64,000 nucleotides of DNA from Butyrivibrio sp. AE3004 (GTDB lineage: Bacteria; Bacillota; Clostridia; Lachnospirales; Lachnospiraceae). This document shows positions 50,649 through 61,146 of the stretch, piece by piece. Under the pieces are notes generated by a model. The model was not told the DNA's origin. It saw only the letters and a program-made list of their open reading frames with translations, and made no database searches. The DNA lies in NCBI RefSeq assembly GCF_000703165.1, contig NZ_JNLQ01000002.1, positions 1,674,001 to 1,738,000 of the forward strand, in the 5' to 3' direction. How positions within the stretch are numbered: the stretch's first letter is position 1; every line of letters starts with the position of its first letter. The position numbers were made by a program, and so were the translations under genes.

Positions 50649-51494
50649 TCAATACTCATCAAGGAAGCTATGACGTTTACCGTCTTTATCCTTATAACAT
50701 ACTACAGTTGCAAGAGAAACATTCTCAGGACTTCTGAAAATATTTGATTCCACATAGGGATTCGTTTTCTTCATCTCTTTTATCAGGGTCTTAACCTCAG
50801 CACGTTTACTGGTAAGAGAGGGTTGTTCCTCTATAGCAAGCGCTTCGGTCAGTCTGCATGCACATGCAATGAATTTTAATCCTTCATAATCACGCCACTT
50901 AATTATATCTTCCTCTCTTATAAGATACATTGGTCTTATAAGTTCCATCCCCGGAAAATTAGTGCTGTGAAGCTTCGGCATCATAGTCTGCATCTGGGCA
51001 CCATATAGCATTCCCATCAGGATAGTTTCAATAACATCATCAAAATGATGTCCCAGTGCAATCTTATTACAGCCAAGTTCCTGTGCCTTTGAATACAAAG
51101 CACCTCTTCTCATCCTGGCACACGGATAACATGGTGATCCCTCAATAGTATCCGTAATATTAAAAATCTGAGATTCAAAGGTTGTGATGGGAACGCCAAG
51201 AATATCCGCATTATGCAAAATATTTTTATAGTTTTCATCGTTGTACCCAGGGTTCATAACAAGAAATTTCACTTCAAAATTGTGCTTGCCATGTCTTGCC
51301 AACTCCTGAAAGAGCTTTGCCATAAGCATAGAGTCTTTTCCTCCGGAGATACATACAGCTATTACATCCCCATCAACTATGAGATTATACTCGTTAATTG
51401 CCTTGGTAAATTTACACCAGATTTCCTTTCTGAATTTTTTGATAATATCGTGCTCAACCTTTTCTTTAAAAGTAAGTATTTCTTTTTTACTCAT
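50649..51494 (-). CDS. TtcA-like tRNA 2-thiolation / PP-loop ATPase
   Basis: A 281-residue adenylating enzyme. PP-loop ISGGKDSMLMAKL is at residues 48-60, the Cys-x2-Cys pair lies in PCYPCARMRRGALY, the GHHFDDVIETILM motif follows, and a further Cys cluster occurs in FIACACRLTE. This is the pattern of the TtcA family, which thiolates tRNA C32 using an iron-sulfur cluster, though Gram-positive paralogues may modify other targets. It lies 23 bp after an ABC exporter gene without an evident functional link. Confidence 0.85.
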   Translation of the reverse strand: MSKKEILTFKEKVEHDIIKKFRKEIWCKFTKAINEYNLIVDGDVIAVCISGGKDSMLMAKLFQELARHGKHNFEVKFLVMNPGYNDENYKNILHNADILGVPITTFESQIFNITDTIEGSPCYPCARMRRGALYSKAQELGCNKIALGHHFDDVIETILMGMLYGAQMQTMMPKLHSTNFPGMELIRPMYLIREEDIIKWRDYEGLKFIACACRLTEALAIEEQPSLTSKRAEVKTLIKEMKKTNPYVESNIFRSPENVSLATVVCYKDKDGKRHSFLDEY

Positions 51495-51517
51495 AAATCC
51501 TCATACTTCTTATTTGA

Positions 51518-53245
51518 TCAATTTTCAAATTGACTTTGATAAAGCTTTGAATAAAATCCTCCTGCTGCAAGAAGAGTTTCGTGGTTACCCTGTTCTATAA
51601 TATGTCCATCCTTCATTACAAGAATCCTGTCAGCTTCTTTAATAGTTGATAATCTATGCGCTACAATAAAGCTGGTTCGTCCTTCCATCATCCTCTTAAA
51701 GGCTCTTTGAATTCTCATTTCCGTTCTGGTATCTATAGAACTTGTTGCCTCATCCAGAATAAGCATCGGAGGTACCTGAAGCATAATTCTTGTAATACAA
51801 AGAAGCTGTTTTTGGCCCTGCGATAACATACCTCCATCCTCACCTATTACAGTATCATAGCCTTGCGGAAGCTTTTTTATAAAGCTGTGCGCATGTGATT
51901 TTCTAGCGGCATCTATTATCTCTTCATCAGTAAATCCGTTTCTTCCAAGAGTTATATTATCCTTAATGGTTCCCGTGCGTAACCAGGTTTCTTGCAGAAC
52001 CATTCCAAAGTTTCCTCTAAGATCTGCTCTTTTCAGATTCTTTATGTTTATACCTTCTGTACGGATACTTCCTTTATCAACATCATAAAATCTCATCAAA
52101 AGATTTATGATCGTAGTCTTACCACTTCCTGTTGGTCCCACAATTGCAACTCTTTGGCCTTCTTTAACAGATAGCGTCAGATCTTTTATCAGTTCTCTTT
52201 CCTTATCGTAAGAAAAATTCACATCTTTTATTTCAATATTGCCCTTAACTTCCTTAAGTTCTTCTGCAGGATCAGCATCAGGAATCTGAGGTTTTACATC
52301 AATAAGTTCAAATACTCTTCTTGCACACGCAAGCGCATTCTGAAGCTCTGTTATAACACTTGATATTTCATTAAATGGTTTAGTATATTGTATAGCATAG
52401 CTCAGGAAAATTGTAAGCTCACCAACACTCATCAGTCCATTTATGCACTCAAAAGCACCAAAGAGAGCTACAAAAGCATATACTGTATTATTTACAACTC
52501 TGGTACTTGGATTAGCAAGAGATGAAAAGAAGGTTGCCTTAAGACTGGTTGTAGCAAGTTCTTCATTAATTTCATCAAATACTATCTGGTTTTCATCCTC
52601 GTGTCCAAAGGCTTTAACAACCTTCAGATTACCAATCATTTCATCAATAAGAGCTGTCTGATCGGCTCTTGCTTTTGACTGATCCCTGAAAAGCGAATAA
52701 GATCTGCTTGCAATAAATCTTGCCACGAAAAGCGAGATGGGTGTAAGAAGTACAACCATAGCAGCAATCCGCCACTGCAGATAGAACATAAACACAAGTG
52801 TCCCAAGAATAGTCACTATACCTGTAAATAACTGTGTAAATCCCATTAAAAGTCCATCAGCAAACTGATCAACATCTGCAATAATCTTACTTACAATTTC
52901 TCCCTGTGGATGTTTATCAAGATACTCAAACGGTAAAATCTGAAGCTTGTCAAAAGCATCATTTCTTACGTCACGAACAACTCCATAGGTTATTTTATTA
53001 TTTACGCCATACATAAACCACTGACAAAGTGCTGCTATAAGAACTACTATTCCGAATCTGATAAGCAACTCCTTTATCGTTGCAAAATCAACGTTCCCTT
53101 CAGTTTTAATACAATCGACAATATTACCGGCTATTATCGGTGCATACAATGCAAGAAGTGCGGATATCACTGCAAATGTAATAGAAAAAAATATAAGAAT
53201 CCTATAAGAAGCAGCATACTTTAATACTCTTTTAAGTTCACTCAT
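51518..53245 (-). CDS. ABC exporter subunit with consensus ATPase site (heterodimer partner)
   Basis: A 575-residue half-transporter with six membrane helices (~15-310) and an NBD with Walker A GPTGSGKTT, signature LSQGQKQLL, Walker B LILDEATSSID and His switch AHRLS. All catalytic residues are consensus. Overlaps the partner gene by 8 bp. The pair resembles YheI/YheH- or TM287/288-type multidrug exporters. Substrate unknown. Confidence 0.92.
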   Translation of the reverse strand: MSELKRVLKYAASYRILIFFSITFAVISALLALYAPIIAGNIVDCIKTEGNVDFATIKELLIRFGIVVLIAALCQWFMYGVNNKITYGVVRDVRNDAFDKLQILPFEYLDKHPQGEIVSKIIADVDQFADGLLMGFTQLFTGIVTILGTLVFMFYLQWRIAAMVVLLTPISLFVARFIASRSYSLFRDQSKARADQTALIDEMIGNLKVVKAFGHEDENQIVFDEINEELATTSLKATFFSSLANPSTRVVNNTVYAFVALFGAFECINGLMSVGELTIFLSYAIQYTKPFNEISSVITELQNALACARRVFELIDVKPQIPDADPAEELKEVKGNIEIKDVNFSYDKERELIKDLTLSVKEGQRVAIVGPTGSGKTTIINLLMRFYDVDKGSIRTEGINIKNLKRADLRGNFGMVLQETWLRTGTIKDNITLGRNGFTDEEIIDAARKSHAHSFIKKLPQGYDTVIGEDGGMLSQGQKQLLCITRIMLQVPPMLILDEATSSIDTRTEMRIQRAFKRMMEGRTSFIVAHRLSTIKEADRILVMKDGHIIEQGNHETLLAAGGFYSKLYQSQFEN

Positions 53246-54977
53246 TTACTGCCTTCTTTCCAAATTGAGACTCATATATTTCTCTGTAAGTCTCACTCTT
53301 TTCAAGAAGCTGTTCATGTGTACCTATCCCATCTACAATTCCATCATCAAGAACAATTATTTTGTCACAGAATCTCACAGAAGCAGCTCTTTGAGAAACG
53401 ATAAATGTAACAGGCTTATAAGAAAGCTCTGAAATAGCCTTTCTTAAATTTTTGTCTGTCATATTATCAAGAGCAGATGAACTGTCATCAAGTATAAGTA
53501 TTTCAGGCTTTTTAACAAGCGCTCTGGCAATTGTCAAACGTTGCTTCTGTCCACCTGAAAGGTTTCTTCCGGCCTGAGTTATCTCAGCTGAAAGCTTGCC
53601 CTTCTTTTCATTTACTACTTCCAGCGCCTGGGCAGTTTTTACAGCCTCCCACATCTCATCATCACTTGCGGCAGCATTCCCCCATTTAAGGTTATCTCTT
53701 ATTGAGCCTTTAAAAAGGACAGCCTTTTGAGGAACTATACCGATGACATCTCGAAGCGACTCCATAGTATATTCCCTGATATCTTTACCTTTATATTTTA
53801 TTTTTCCACCGGTAACATCATAAAATCTTGGAATAAGATTAATAAGTGTTGTTTTACCGGAGCCGGTACCTCCAATAATACCTATAGACTCACCTTTACG
53901 TGCTGAAAATGTCACGTCTTTAAGAGAGTCTTCACTATCGCCCTGATAGCGCATGCTTACATTATCAAAAGTAATAACAGCATCATCCTCACCGCAATCA
54001 GCTTTATGAGCATCATAGGTACCATCTTGCATTGAGCCTTCTACTTCAAGCATGGATTGTACCCTGTTTCCACATGCAAATGATTTTGTAACTGTAATAA
54101 TAAGCGAGGCCAGTTTAACCAACTCAACGAGAATCTGAGACATATAATTATAAAGTGCAACTACCGCACCTGTCGTCAGCACTCCGACATATACTTTATC
54201 TGCACTTGTCTTTAAAAGGATAATAATTGCCAGATTAAGTATTACATATGTTATTGGGTTCATAAGAGCTGAAATTCTGCCAACATATTCCTGAAGCTTT
54301 GTCAGAACTTCATTTCTTTCCTTAAATACTCCGGCCTCTTTTTTTTCTAAATCAAATGCCCTTATAACACGAACACCTGATAGATTTTCTCTTGTCAGTC
54401 CTAAAACCTTATCAAGGAGTTCCTGTATTTTTTTGTACCTTGGAATTCCCCAAAGCATAATTCCAAATACAACAACAGATAAAACAATAATTGTAAACAA
54501 AAAAATAAGCGCCTGATTAAAATCAATGGAAAACGCCATTATCATCGCTCCAAAAACAACAAAAGGAGAACGCAGAAGAAGTCTCAAGGTAAGATTTACT
54601 CCTTGTTGAACCTGATTAACATCACTGGTCATCCTTGTAATAAGTGTTGTTGTTCCCATGTTATCAATCTGCGCATATGAAAAACCCTGTATGTTTTTAA
54701 ACAGATCTTTTTTGATTGCAGCAGCAAAAAAAGATGCCGCCTTAGCAGCAAAAAACTGAGCTGTCACAGCACAGGCATATCCAATTACAGCTAAAAGAAT
54801 AAGTACAAGACTCATTCTTACAACATATGGCTTATCACCTGCTGATATTCCTTTATCAATAATGGCAGCAACAACTAAAGGAACAATCAGCTCAAAAGTA
54901 GCTTCAAGCAATTTGAAAAGCGGTCCCAAGACCGCTTCTAAAGAATAACTTTTTAAATATTTAAGTAACTTAATCAT
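53238..54977 (-). CDS. ABC exporter subunit with degenerate ATPase site (heterodimer partner)
   Basis: A 579-residue half-transporter, six helices then an NBD with Walker A GGTGSGKTT and signature LSGGQKQR. Walker B is LILDDSSSALD, with Asp where the catalytic Glu is expected, and the switch His is replaced (VSQRAAS), so its own ATP site is non-catalytic. This asymmetry with the downstream subunit is a hallmark of heterodimeric exporters. Its start overlaps the methyltransferase stop by 4 bp. Confidence 0.92.
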   Translation of the reverse strand: MIKLLKYLKSYSLEAVLGPLFKLLEATFELIVPLVVAAIIDKGISAGDKPYVVRMSLVLILLAVIGYACAVTAQFFAAKAASFFAAAIKKDLFKNIQGFSYAQIDNMGTTTLITRMTSDVNQVQQGVNLTLRLLLRSPFVVFGAMIMAFSIDFNQALIFLFTIIVLSVVVFGIMLWGIPRYKKIQELLDKVLGLTRENLSGVRVIRAFDLEKKEAGVFKERNEVLTKLQEYVGRISALMNPITYVILNLAIIILLKTSADKVYVGVLTTGAVVALYNYMSQILVELVKLASLIITVTKSFACGNRVQSMLEVEGSMQDGTYDAHKADCGEDDAVITFDNVSMRYQGDSEDSLKDVTFSARKGESIGIIGGTGSGKTTLINLIPRFYDVTGGKIKYKGKDIREYTMESLRDVIGIVPQKAVLFKGSIRDNLKWGNAAASDDEMWEAVKTAQALEVVNEKKGKLSAEITQAGRNLSGGQKQRLTIARALVKKPEILILDDSSSALDNMTDKNLRKAISELSYKPVTFIVSQRAASVRFCDKIIVLDDGIVDGIGTHEQLLEKSETYREIYESQFGKKAVNE

Positions 54978-56545
54978 ATATAAATTCTTAGTCCTTTCGG
55001 ATAATGATTTTTCAAAATACCACCTGCATATTTCGCCCAGCCAAGACTATATCCATAAGTAGTAATCAGATACCACCCGTTATCAAGCCCCTGCTCCCTA
55101 AAGCTCATTCCGCCAATAAATTCCATCGCTTTATTGTCATCATGTTTTAAGAGCTGCTTATTTAACTCATATGTTAATACTACATTTTGGGGGTTTAAAG
55201 CAAGTGCTAATGAATGAGAAGGTTCAAATCTTCCATTCTTGATTGTTCCAAGATGCAATCCGGGCCTCATGATTGTAAGCCCATTTATTCCCGGCATTCC
55301 TTCAGGAGCTAAATATAACTGATCTCCGAATAAAAATGGCGTGCCACATAAATCGCCGTCAATCCTGCATATTCCCTTAGTACCTTTACCGATTTTTTTT
55401 CCTTTTCCTGTTTTCTTATCCGTATTCCTACCATTTTTCATACCGGAATCTTCAGTTAAAACAGTTACATTTTTTAAAAATTCTTTGGAAAAATCTATAA
55501 ACGGTACTATATCACTTTCTTTAGCTGCTTTAATTCTGCCGTTAATACAGTACAGACCTTTATTTAGACTAATATCTCCGTCTTTTGTAAGCACTGCTAA
55601 GAAGTGTCCTTCCCCTTTTATCCTATGTGGCCATAACCTTGCAGTACATTTAGAAACATCTTCGTCATTACACTCAGGAATAGTTTGAAAAAATCCTTCT
55701 TCGGTATCTTTCTTATCCGGCAAAGCAAGAACTTTTGAAACATTTGAAATGTCACCATGAATCATGCCTTCATAAATTTTTATTTCAACAGGCTTTAATC
55801 CCCAAGAAAGGAGCTTTGCAACTTGAAGTTCATCCTCTTCCGGCGCAAAAGTACATGTTGAATAAACAAGTTTACCACCCGGCGCAAGCATTTTTACGGC
55901 CTCTTTTAAAATATCAGTCTGCCTTTTTGCACATGTAATGACATTTTCCATGCTCCAGTTTTCTATAGCTTCATCATTTTTTCTAAACATACCTTCACCG
56001 GAACATGGTGCATCTACAAGGATTTTATCAAAGTACCCCTCAAAAAATTCAGATAACTGCTGAGGTCTCATATTAGTCACAAGAGTGTTTTTTATGCCTA
56101 AACGCTCAATATTAAGCGATAGTATCTGTGCTCTTTTTTTATCAATCTCATTGGATACCAAAATCCCTTGATTATCCATTTTGGTAGCAATCTGAGTGCT
56201 TTTCCCACCCGGAGCTGCACAAAGATCCAATATTTTTTCTCCGGGCTTTGGATCAAGATAATGCACGGGTGACATGGCACTTGGCTCCTGTATGTAATAA
56301 GCACCCGCTTCATGAAGTGAATGTTTCCCCGGCGAACCATCTGTATATACATGTCCCAAAGGCTCCCACAGGACATTTTCATCAAATTGAACATCCAGTG
56401 CACATTCAATATCTTCAAAACTGCCCTTTAAAGGATTAACCCTTACAGCGCCTGTTCTTTTATTTTCCAATGCTTCAAGAAACGTATCAAATTCTGTTCC
56501 GAGAATAGCATTTATTCTATTTTTAAAAATAATATCAAAGCTCAT
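54974..56545 (-). CDS. RsmF-like rRNA m5C methyltransferase (RsmB/NOP family)
   Basis: A 523-residue SAM-dependent enzyme. N-terminal region with GAYYIQEPSAMSPV, then the Rossmann fold with LDLCAAPGGKSTQ, catalytic Cys motifs VDAPCSGEGMF (PC motif) and LVYSTCTF, at residues ~70-260. The C-terminal region (~290-523) matches the RNA-binding extension of RsmF/YebU (GLHLGTIKNGRFEPSHSLALAL). It likely methylates 16S rRNA cytosine. Overlaps the regulator gene stop by 11 bp. Confidence 0.9.
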   Translation of the reverse strand: MSFDIIFKNRINAILGTEFDTFLEALENKRTGAVRVNPLKGSFEDIECALDVQFDENVLWEPLGHVYTDGSPGKHSLHEAGAYYIQEPSAMSPVHYLDPKPGEKILDLCAAPGGKSTQIATKMDNQGILVSNEIDKKRAQILSLNIERLGIKNTLVTNMRPQQLSEFFEGYFDKILVDAPCSGEGMFRKNDEAIENWSMENVITCAKRQTDILKEAVKMLAPGGKLVYSTCTFAPEEDELQVAKLLSWGLKPVEIKIYEGMIHGDISNVSKVLALPDKKDTEEGFFQTIPECNDEDVSKCTARLWPHRIKGEGHFLAVLTKDGDISLNKGLYCINGRIKAAKESDIVPFIDFSKEFLKNVTVLTEDSGMKNGRNTDKKTGKGKKIGKGTKGICRIDGDLCGTPFLFGDQLYLAPEGMPGINGLTIMRPGLHLGTIKNGRFEPSHSLALALNPQNVVLTYELNKQLLKHDDNKAMEFIGGMSFREQGLDNGWYLITTYGYSLGWAKYAGGILKNHYPKGLRIYI

Positions 56546-56909
56546 CTTTATGCTCTTTTAAATATCGCTTTATTCCTCTGAAGGTTTCAGGACTAATAAT
56601 GTGTTCTATCCTACAAGCGTCATTTTCTGCAATTTCTTCATTAACCTTTGCGGTAAGCATAAGAAATTTTGTCAGATTCGTATGTTTCTCATAAATACTT
56701 TTGGCCTTTTTCTTGCCTTCATCTGTTAGTTCAAGCTCACCATAATCTGATACATTTAAAAAACCATTTTCTTTTAATATACCTACGGCCCTGGATACAC
56801 TTGGTCTTGAAAATCCAAGTTCATTAGCCACATCTATAGAACGGACAAATCCATTTTTCTTTTTTAGCAAATATATAGTTTCAATATAGTCTTCACCAGA
56901 TTCCTGCAT
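56535..56909 (-). CDS. MntR/DtxR-family metal-dependent regulator
   Basis: A 124-residue two-domain repressor without the SH3-like third domain. Winged helix at 1-65 (EDYIETIYLL, VANELGFSRPSVSRAV) and dimerisation/metal domain after that. Compared with MntR, the first Asp and Glu ligands (EDYIE), the middle His (YEKH) and the late Glu-His (RIEH) are kept, but the MntR Glu99 position is Cys (ACRIEH), as in iron-sensing DtxR. Metal preference is therefore uncertain. It begins an operon with the methyltransferase and ABC exporter, which could be its targets. Confidence 0.88.
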   Translation of the reverse strand: MQESGEDYIETIYLLKKKNGFVRSIDVANELGFSRPSVSRAVGILKENGFLNVSDYGELELTDEGKKKAKSIYEKHTNLTKFLMLTAKVNEEIAENDACRIEHIISPETFRGIKRYLKEHKDEL

Positions 56910-57026
56910 AACAACATACCCTCCTATTCTAAAAAAAAGAATATTTTTATTTGATTATTGCAGATAAGCTGATGGTTTGCAACTTAATAGTCAATTACAC
57001 ATTGAAAACAAACATTTTAACGTGAA

Positions 57027-57056
57027 AAGACCGATGTGCAATCACACATCGGTCTT
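57027..57056 (-). terminator. intrinsic terminator of rny
   Basis: AAGACCGATGTG and CACATCGGTCTT form a perfect 12-bp stem with a six-base loop, 20 bases after the rny stop, followed on the minus strand by TTCACG after the stem's TCTT. Confidence 0.85.
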
Positions 57057-57076
57057 ATATTCATCTTCGCTGCAAA

Positions 57077-58630
57077 TTATTTTGCATAATCAGTTGCTCT
57101 GCTTTCACGAATGATATTAACTTTAATCTGTCCGGGATATTCCATCTCGTTCTCTATCTTCTTAGCAATATCTCTAGCCATTAATACCATATCGGAATCA
57201 CTTACCTGTTCAGGAACAACCATTACCCTGACTTCTCTTCCGGCCTGAATAGCAAAGGAATGATCAACCCCTTTAAAGCTGTTGGTTATCTCCTCGAGTT
57301 CTTTCAGTCGGCTGGTATAGGTCTCAAGAGTTTCTCTTCTTGCACCCGGCCTTGCAGCTGAAATTGTATCAGCGGCCTGAACTATAACAGCTATCAGTGA
57401 CTGAGGTTCTACATCACCATGATGTGCCTCAACTGCATTGATGACGGTTGCAGATTCTTTGTACTTCTTACAAATATCAACGCCAAGAGAAATATGTGAT
57501 CCTTCCATTTCATGATCAACGGCTTTACCGATATCATGTAAAAGACCGGCTCTCTTAGCTATACGAACATCAAGTTCAAGCTCTGAAGCCATAAGTCCAC
57601 AAAGCTGTGATACTTCAACAGAATGCTTAAGTGCATTCTGACCATAACTTGTACGGAAACGCATACGGCCAAGAAGTTTGATGATTTCGGGATGAAGTCC
57701 GTGAACACCAGCTTCAAGTGCAGCATTCTCTCCTTCTTCCTTAATCTTATTAGCAACTTCTTTTTGTGCTTTCTCAACCATTTCTTCAATTCTGGCCGGA
57801 TGAATACGTCCATCCACAATCAGCTTCTCAAGTGCGATACGGGCAACTTCTCTTCTGATGGGATCAAAACCTGAAATAACAACTGCCTCCGGTGTATCGT
57901 CAATAATAAGATCAACACCTGTCATTGTTTCAAGAGTTCTGATGTTTCTACCCTCACGTCCGATTATTCGTCCCTTCATTTCATCATTAGGAAGCTGAAC
58001 TACTGAAATAGTAGTTTCTGAAACATGGTCTGCAGCACATCTCTGAATAGCGTTGACTACAATTTCCTTAGCACGTTTATCTGCTTCTTCCTTAGCTTCC
58101 GCTTCCATGTTTTTAATCATGACTGCGGATTCATGCTTTACGTCATCTTCAACAATTTTCAAAAGATACTCTTTTGCTTGCTCGGAGGTTAAGCCTGAGA
58201 TTTTCTCAAGTTCCTGTCTTCTCTGCTCATCAAGCTTCGCAACCTCTTGCGTCTTTTTGTTTAATGCATCTTCCCGTGCATTTAAACCGGCTTCTTTCTT
58301 CTCAATTGCTTCTGATCTCTTTTCGACATTCTCTTCTTTCTGCTGAACTCTACGTTCTGAACGTTGAACCTCTGCTCTCCTATCCCTCACTTCTTTTTCA
58401 AGTTCATTTCTTGCTTTAAGTGATTCTTCTTTAATCTCGAGGAGTTTTTCGCGCTTCGATTCATCGGCAGCTCTTACAGCATCGTCGATGATTTTTCTTG
58501 CCCTTTCTTCAGCGCTACCGATTTTACTTTCATTCTCAGCGTCAATTTTCTTTTGACGCGAATTCATAACAAAAGCGGTTACTGCTACTGAAACGACAAG
58601 AGTTGCTACTGCTACAATAATTGTAGGCAT
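57077..58630 (-). CDS. rny: ribonuclease Y
   Basis: A 517-residue membrane-anchored endoribonuclease that starts mRNA decay. An N-terminal helix (residues 3-22) is followed by a long coiled coil (25-200), a KH RNA-binding domain ([15 protein letters not shown]) near 220 and an HD domain with catalytic [12 protein letters not shown] near 365. The C terminus has [16 protein letters not shown]. Full length and normal organisation. Confidence 0.96.
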   Translation of the reverse strand: MPTIIVAVATLVVSVAVTAFVMNSRQKKIDAENESKIGSAEERARKIIDDAVRAADESKREKLLEIKEESLKARNELEKEVRDRRAEVQRSERRVQQKEENVEKRSEAIEKKEAGLNAREDALNKKTQEVAKLDEQRRQELEKISGLTSEQAKEYLLKIVEDDVKHESAVMIKNMEAEAKEEADKRAKEIVVNAIQRCAADHVSETTISVVQLPNDEMKGRIIGREGRNIRTLETMTGVDLIIDDTPEAVVISGFDPIRREVARIALEKLIVDGRIHPARIEEMVEKAQKEVANKIKEEGENAALEAGVHGLHPEIIKLLGRMRFRTSYGQNALKHSVEVSQLCGLMASELELDVRIAKRAGLLHDIGKAVDHEMEGSHISLGVDICKKYKESATVINAVEAHHGDVEPQSLIAVIVQAADTISAARPGARRETLETYTSRLKELEEITNSFKGVDHSFAIQAGREVRVMVVPEQVSDSDMVLMARDIAKKIENEMEYPGQIKVNIIRESRATDYAK

Positions 58631-58732
58631 ACAGGAGCACCTCCTTATTCAATTTTCATTGTACGATATTTTGTATAAAATGATTTTAACAATCTATATT
58701 TCATACAATATAACAACATATTAAGTTTACGC

Positions 58733-59362
58733 TCAGATGCCGCTTGTGTCAAGAGATAACGCTTTTGTAATGACTTCATTTCCGAAGCCTTTTCTGTATA
58801 AAAAAGCCATCAGTTTTTGCTTTTCCTCATATGTGATCGTATCAGGATCATAATGTTTCTTACGAAGCAGACTTACACATATATCCAGTTCCGGGTTATT
58901 TTTTTCCTCCCGATAAGCGTTTTCTATAATTCTGTCTATTATATCCGTTCTTATTCCTTTTTGCATAAGATCCTGACGAATTCTGTTTCTACTCCTTGAT
59001 TCCATATGATATCTTGTATAGTCCTCTGCAAAACGTTCATCATCAATATATCTGTATGATTTCAAATACTCTATGGTATCATCAATTATAGGCTCGGGAT
59101 AAAACCCTTCCTTTAATTTCTCTCTAAGCTTGTACTCAGTATAATCACGTTTCTGTAATAAATTCATAGCTCGTATCTTAGCTCTTTTAGGAATAACAAT
59201 ATTACATATTTCATCAAAAACAGGCGAAGAAATCTCTTCGCCCGTACATAATTTAAAATTTTTAATTTCACCTCTGTATAGGATAAAAGCGAATTCACCG
59301 TCAATAAAAATTTTTGATCTTTTATTATCCAACGGTATAATATTCGAAACAATCATATACAT
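58733..59362 (-). CDS. recX: RecA regulator RecX
   Basis: A 209-residue helical repeat protein that modulates RecA filaments. The family core is IRAMNLLQKRDYTEYKLREKL and YLKSYRYIDDERFAEDYTRY, with RNRIRQDLMQKGI further on. The start ATG overlaps the recA stop (TAATG), giving coupled translation; a second in-frame ATG lies two codons later and cannot be excluded. Under the recA SOS promoter by position. Confidence 0.9.
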   Translation of the reverse strand: MYMIVSNIIPLDNKRSKIFIDGEFAFILYRGEIKNFKLCTGEEISSPVFDEICNIVIPKRAKIRAMNLLQKRDYTEYKLREKLKEGFYPEPIIDDTIEYLKSYRYIDDERFAEDYTRYHMESRSRNRIRQDLMQKGIRTDIIDRIIENAYREEKNNPELDICVSLLRKKHYDPDTITYEEKQKLMAFLYRKGFGNEVITKALSLDTSGI

Positions 59363-60432
59363 TAAGCCTCTTCATTTTTTGATGCCTTTGCTTTTTTGCC
59401 GGTAACAGGTGTTTCTTCGGCGTTTTCGCTGCTGTCTCCATCAAGTCCGTAATGTGCTCTAACCTTTGCAGCAATCTCTTCAAGAATTTCAGGATGTTCG
59501 CTAAGATAATTTTTGGCATTCTCACGGCCCTGTCCTATCTTATCGCTTCCATACTGATACCATGCGCCACTCTTATTAACAATATCGACAGCTGCTGCAA
59601 GATCCAGTACATCTCCTGTATATGAGATTCCTTTGCCATACATAATATCAAATTCTGCTTCTTTAAAAGGTGGAGCAATCTTATTTTTTACAATTTTAAC
59701 TCTTGTTCTGTTACCGATTGATTCACCGCCCTGCTTTAATGTTTCTATTCTTCTGACATCCATACGAACCGAAGAATAAAACTTCAGCGCACGTCCACCG
59801 GTTGTTGTTTCGGGGTTACCAAACATAACTCCAACCTTCTCACGAAGCTGATTTATAAAGATTACAGTGCAATTTGACTTACTAATAACAGCTGTGAGTT
59901 TACGAAGGGCCTGAGACATAAGTCTTGCCTGAAGTCCAACATGTGAATCTCCCATATCTCCATCAATTTCTGCCTTGGGAACAAGAGCTGCAACAGAGTC
60001 AACAACGACTATATCTATAGCACCGGAACGAACCATTGTCTCGCATATCTCAAGTGCCTGCTCACCTGAATCCGGTTGTGAAATATAAAGGTTATCTACA
60101 TCTACTCCTATATTTTTAGCGTATACAGGATCCAGAGCATGCTCCGCATCAATAAAGCCTGCAATACCGCCTCTCTTCTGTACTTCTGCAATCATATGAA
60201 GTGTGACTGTAGTTTTTCCACTTGATTCAGGTCCGTAAATCTCAACAATACGTCCCTTAGGTATTCCACCAAGTCCAAGTGCTATATCAAGACTGAGTGA
60301 GCCGGTCGGTGTAGTTTCAACACTCATCTGTGCTGACGGATCACCCAATTTCATAACGGCACCCTTACCAAACTGCTTCTCAATCTGACCGAGTGCTGCT
60401 TCCAATGCTTTCTGTTTATCTTCTCTTTCCAT
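59362..60432 (-). CDS. recA: recombinase RecA
   Basis: A 356-residue recombinase. Walker [10 protein letters not shown] at ~66-74, Walker [13 protein letters not shown], loop L1 [19 protein letters not shown] and L2 with [22 protein letters not shown] (described by its ends), KAP-type linker [12 protein letters not shown]. The C-terminal tail is acidic and variable. It drives homologous recombination and LexA self-cleavage. LexA boxes precede it and recX follows. Confidence 0.98.
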   Translation of the reverse strand: MEREDKQKALEAALGQIEKQFGKGAVMKLGDPSAQMSVETTPTGSLSLDIALGLGGIPKGRIVEIYGPESSGKTTVTLHMIAEVQKRGGIAGFIDAEHALDPVYAKNIGVDVDNLYISQPDSGEQALEICETMVRSGAIDIVVVDSVAALVPKAEIDGDMGDSHVGLQARLMSQALRKLTAVISKSNCTVIFINQLREKVGVMFGNPETTTGGRALKFYSSVRMDVRRIETLKQGGESIGNRTRVKIVKNKIAPPFKEAEFDIMYGKGISYTGDVLDLAAAVDIVNKSGAWYQYGSDKIGQGRENAKNYLSEHPEILEEIAAKVRAHYGLDGDSSENAEETPVTGKKAKASKNEEA

Positions 60433-60456
60433 ACTGTTCTTCTCCTTTTTTGTTCA

Positions 60457-60504
60457 GAACAAGCGTTCTGAATTGATAATAAAACAAATGTTCGCTAATG
60501 TCAA
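60457..60504 (-). promoter_or_regulatory. recA SOS promoter with two LexA boxes
   Basis: On the minus strand TTGACA (60499-60504), 17-base spacer and TATTAT (60476-60481). The spacer contains a LexA-type site with GAAC(N4)GTTT at 60482-60493 (one mismatch to GAAC-N4-GTTC), and a perfect GAAC-N4-GTTC lies at 60457-60468 just past the -10. This matches the Firmicute LexA/DinR consensus. Confidence 0.85.
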
Positions 60505-60601
60505 TAAAAACTGTCCCAAAATTACAACAAATAATAATAAAATGGAAATATAGGCGAAACGCCAGAATTAAGACTTCTGTATATTACACATTAGAAAGCA
60601 A

Positions 60602-60633
60602 AAAGTCAACCCTGTTTTAACAAAACAGGGTTG
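60602..60633 (-). terminator. intrinsic terminator of the 136-residue gene
   Basis: CAACCCTGTTTT and AAAACAGGGTTG form a perfect 12-bp stem with a three-base loop, followed on the minus strand by ACTTTTT. Confidence 0.85.
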
Positions 60634-60643
60634 CAACAGATTA

Positions 60644-61054
60644 TTATAAAGAAAAAGCCAATAAGGCAAGCTTGGATATTATCAGCTCTCTGACAATCAA
60701 TCCCCGACTCTCTTTTTCCTCTGGAGAAATTGCTGACAGCTGTTCAATCGTGTAAACCTTTTCCCGATAATGATCTGCAGAGCCCTTTTTCAACTGGCTA
60801 ATTCTGATCTTTGCTTTTAGCTGTTTATATACTCGCCATTCAAAGTCTTCTTCACTCAGATGATACAGGTGACTTTCCAAAGTGGTATTAGCGTCTATAT
60901 CCTTAGCAATATAGCGTTCAACAATAGTCTTAAACTTAAAGGGTGCCATTTCGTCAGCGAGGATTTCCTTGTAGCTTAGTCTAGCCCCAAGGTAATACCT
61001 TGATACATCCTGCATCGTGTATTTGAAATCATCTTCGTTAACTATGTTATACAA
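60644..61054 (-). CDS. hypothetical 136-residue protein
   Basis: Not recognised. Soluble and mostly helical (RYYLGARLSYKEILADEMAP, LYHLSEEDFEWRVYKQLKAK). The start is TTG with AGGGGA seven bases upstream; the first internal ATG (61015) has no ribosome site. The C terminus (EKESRGLIVRELIISKLALL) looks like an amphipathic helix. It has its own strong terminator and lies between recA and a sigma-like gene. No function is suggested by sequence. Confidence 0.6.
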   Translation of the reverse strand: MYNIVNEDDFKYTMQDVSRYYLGARLSYKEILADEMAPFKFKTIVERYIAKDIDANTTLESHLYHLSEEDFEWRVYKQLKAKIRISQLKKGSADHYREKVYTIEQLSAISPEEKESRGLIVRELIISKLALLAFSL

Positions 61055-61146
61055 GCGTCTGTCCCCTTTTGTTTCGCTCTGAGAATATCATATCAGATGT
61101 GGTGTACTATAACTTTCCCTCATTTTAGAGTTTCTTAAATATTTGA

